Origin: CAZABG01 sp964483465
GTDB taxonomy: Bacteria; Chlamydiota; Chlamydiia; Chlamydiales; Parachlamydiaceae
Direction: 5' to 3'
DNA: 9,476 nucleotides
Assembly (NCBI GenBank): GCA_964483465.1
Contig: CAZABG010000090.1
Span: 1-9,476, forward strand
In this document: in pieces, positions 8,048-9,476 of the stretch
Layout of the letters: every line of letters begins with the position of its first letter
Position numbering within the stretch: the stretch's first letter is position 1
The notes under the pieces: model-generated
The model's input: only the letters and a program-made list of their open reading frames with translations
Told to the model about the DNA's origin: nothing
Database searches by the model: none
Program-made: the position numbers and the translations under genes

Positions 8048-8529
8048 GGGAAGCCTCATCGAATATTTTTTTCAACTCATCCGCTTTTACAGGACCCACC
8101 ACTTTTTCACCGACTATGCAAACAGGCGCCTTGTCGCACGCGCCAAGGCATTCAGAAGGAATTATCGTATACTCGCCGTCAGGGCTTGTTTCGCCGTNNN
8201 NNNNNNNCGCCGTTCGTAATATTTAACTTATGATGAAGCGCATCTAAAAGAGCGTCCGCCCCCCTTAACATGCAAGAGACATTCTTGCAGACATGAACAA
8301 CTGTTTTACCTACCGGTTCTTCATGAAACATATCATAAAAAGTGACAACCGAATTCACTTCGTTTGGATCTAAATCAAAAAGAGACGCCACTTCATTCTG
8401 TATATCGCGCGACAAGTAGCCCACTTCATCCTGAGCCATATGGAGCGCAGGAATAAGCGCGGATCTCTTTACCGGATATTTTTTTTGCAAATCGAGGATT
8501 TTATTGACCGTTTCTTCTCGCAATTTCAT
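8040..8529 (-). CDS. nuoE: NADH-quinone oxidoreductase subunit E, interrupted by a 10-N assembly gap
   Basis: Peripheral-arm subunit with the off-path [2Fe-2S] cluster N1a; it partners NuoF. As written, the frame from the ATG at 8529 runs 107 codons into ten Ns (8198-8207) and then stops after RRNKP, because the frame is lost. Past the gap, another frame reads GETSPDGEYTII, then ECLGACDKAPVCIV, and ends at TGA 8042-8040. Both sides of the gap carry CGCCGT; merging the two copies and dropping the Ns gives one frame of 157 residues (E. coli 166). In the merged protein the ligands are C81, C86, C122 and C126, with the same 36-residue step between pairs as in E. coli NuoE (C97 to C133) and Thermus Nqo2. 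The N-terminal ~70 residues are the usual helical domain and the rest is thioredoxin-like. The ATG overlaps the nuoD stop (ATGA). I read this as an intact gene with a scaffold artefact, not a pseudogene. Confidence 0.95.
8054..8057 (-). promoter_or_regulatory. Ribosome-binding site that decides the nuoF start
   Basis: GAGG on the minus strand lies 6 bases before the ATG at 8047 and overlaps the alternative ATG at 8059. The upstream ATG is preceded by an A/T-rich stretch with no Shine-Dalgarno match. This favours the MPEKRVV start. Confidence 0.6.
8198..8207. other. Assembly gap (10 Ns) inside nuoE
   Basis: Ten ambiguous bases, flanked on the left by CGCCGT (8192-8197) and on the right by CGCCGT (8208-8213). 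The shared 6-mer suggests two contig ends that overlap by six bases but were joined with a fixed-length gap. Deleting 16 bases (the Ns plus one copy of the 6-mer) restores the nuoE reading frame exactly. Confidence 0.9.
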
Positions 8530-9476
8530 CTGTCGACATCTCCCAAAATCGGATCGATACTAGCAATCGCCACAATCACATCAGGAAGAGATAAGCCTAC
8601 CATCACTTTCTTCAATACTTCCACATGCGGAAAAGAGGGTGAACGAACCCTAACGCGGTAGGGCTTATTGCTTCCATCGCTTACGACATAATACCCAAGC
8701 TCGCCTCTTGCCGACTCTACAGCCAAATACCCTTCATCAATCGGAGGGTGGATCCCTTCGCTCACCAATTTAAATTGGTGAATGACGGCTTCCATGCTGC
8801 GAGCAAGCTCTCTTCTTGGCGGAAGGGCAACTTTTCGATCGTCGATAATGATCGGCCCCGGCTTTAATTTGTTTAAAGCCTGTTCGACAATCGATGCGCT
8901 CTCTTTCATCTCCTGCATTCTTACAAGATATCTTGCATAAGAATCGGCCTCTTTAAAAGTTGGGATATCGAATGTATAATTTTCGTAGCCTAAATAAGGA
9001 TAGGCTTTTCTGATATCGTAGGGAACTCCCGCCCCTCTTAAAACCGGACCCGTACAGCTATACTGATAGCATGTCTCTTCATCAATAATCGCAATCCCCT
9101 GAAGCCGGCTGCACCAGACATAATTATTCGTAAGAAGACCGTCGATATCTTTCCATAACGAGGGGAAATCACGTAAAAAGGCTCTGACATGCGCAACAAA
9201 GTCGTCAGGAACATCATGCATTACGCCCCCGATCCTCCAGTAGGTGGGAAACATGCGCGCGCCTGATACTTCTTCAAAAATATCCAAGATCTTTTCCCTT
9301 TCAGCAAGGGCATACATAAAGACAGAGGACATATTAAGCTCTAGCGCACTCGTTCCGGCCCATATGAGATGGCTCGCGATACGGGATAATTCGAGGAATA
9401 TGAGACGAAGCGTCGCGGCTCTTTCTGGCACTTCGATCTTCATGATCGATTCGACCGATTGGGCAAAAGCCTGCTC
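8526..9476 (-). CDS. nuoD: NADH-quinone oxidoreductase subunit D, 5' part missing
   Basis: Subunit that, with NuoB, builds the quinone-reduction site beside cluster N2; its fold derives from NiFe-hydrogenase large subunits. The frame is open to the window edge (first visible codons EQAFAQSVESI), giving 316 visible residues. The family has about 400, so roughly the first 85-100 residues are outside the window, including the family's conserved quinone-site His and Tyr. Visible signatures are IEVPERAATLRLIFLELSRI, HLIWAG, EREKILDIFEEVSGARMF, the IHQFKLVSEG segment, ESARGELGYYVVSDGSNKPYR, and the terminal SIDPILGDVDR. The internal ATG at 9443 is not the start, because conserved NuoD sequence continues upstream. 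Whether it is fused to NuoC, as in E. coli, cannot be seen here. Its stop overlaps the nuoE start (ATGA). Confidence 0.97.
   Translation of the reverse strand, partial: EQAFAQSVESIMKIEVPERAATLRLIFLELSRIASHLIWAGTSALELNMSSVFMYALAEREKILDIFEEVSGARMFPTYWRIGGVMHDVPDDFVAHVRAFLRDFPSLWKDIDGLLTNNYVWCSRLQGIAIIDEETCYQYSCTGPVLRGAGVPYDIRKAYPYLGYENYTFDIPTFKEADSYARYLVRMQEMKESASIVEQALNKLKPGPIIIDDRKVALPPRRELARSMEAVIHQFKLVSEGIHPPIDEGYLAVESARGELGYYVVSDGSNKPYRVRVRSPSFPHVEVLKKVMVGLSLPDVIVAIASIDPILGDVDR
8540..8544 (-). promoter_or_regulatory. Ribosome-binding site of nuoE
   Basis: GGGAG on the minus strand, inside the last codons of nuoD, 10 bases before the nuoE ATG. The spacing is slightly long, so stop/start coupling through ATGA probably helps. 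Confidence 0.5.
8762..8781. repeat. Perfect 20-bp palindrome inside nuoD
   Basis: TCACCAATTTAAATTGGTGA equals its own reverse complement over all 20 bases. It sits within the nuoD codons for His-Gln-Phe-Lys-Leu-Val, a conserved part of the protein, so the palindrome depends on synonymous codon choice. There is no loop, so a stable terminator hairpin is unlikely. Confidence 0.75.

Noticed and set aside
8179..8207. nuoE as a pseudogene truncated after 116 codons
   Set aside because: The premature stop arises only from the arbitrary 10-N gap length; conserved NuoE sequence continues in frame once the duplicated flank is merged.
8000..8233. Plus-strand open frame crossing the N-gap
   Set aside because: Antisense to nuoE/nuoF and its frame runs through ambiguous bases; no protein features.
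1..9476. A novel defence, biosynthetic or mobile system hidden in the window
   Set aside because: Every base outside 2-3 base junctions belongs to a recognised nuo gene; there is no spare coding or intergenic space and no repeats or transposase-like sequence.

Overview
The window is one uninterrupted block of a respiratory complex I (NADH:quinone oxidoreductase, NDH-1) operon. All genes are on the minus strand, so transcription runs from high to low coordinates. The order is nuoD (5' end outside the window) - nuoE - nuoF - nuoG - nuoH - nuoI - nuoJ - nuoK - nuoL - nuoM (3' end outside the window), the canonical bacterial order. nuoA, nuoB, nuoC and nuoN would be expected just outside the window. 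No other gene, RNA, mobile element, CRISPR array, promoter or terminator could be supported. No stretch longer than 3 bases lies between genes.

Layout by module. Positions 8040-9476 hold the end of nuoD (quinone-site subunit of the Q module) and nuoE. Positions 4512-8047 hold nuoF and nuoG, which with nuoE form the NADH-oxidising N module; they carry FMN and iron-sulfur clusters N1a, N3, N1b, N4, N5 and N7. Positions 3539-4519 hold nuoH (membrane anchor and quinone tunnel). Positions 3069-3542 hold nuoI (clusters N6a/N6b). Positions 1-3069 hold the proton-pumping membrane arm: nuoJ, nuoK, nuoL and the first 138 codons of nuoM. Together they pass electrons NADH -> FMN -> Fe-S chain -> quinone and couple this to H+ translocation. 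All catalytic, cluster-ligand and proton-channel residues that I checked are present, so the complex looks functional.

Neighbouring genes are joined by stop/start overlaps (ATGA, TAATG or 8-bp overlaps) or by 2-3 base gaps, which points to one polycistronic, translationally coupled mRNA. The one defect is a run of ten Ns at 8198-8207 inside nuoE. The bases on either side repeat the same 6-mer; merging that repeat and deleting the Ns restores an intact 157-residue NuoE with correct cysteine spacing. The gap is therefore probably an assembly artefact.

Organism: a bacterium with a 14-subunit-type complex I and moderate-to-low GC (low-to-mid forties percent by eye). The overall look is compatible with an environmental (amoeba-associated) member of the Chlamydiae or a similar Gram-negative lineage, but this is only an impression, and nothing here proves a taxon. 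I found no novel system: this is a conserved housekeeping operon, and the observations listed are small.
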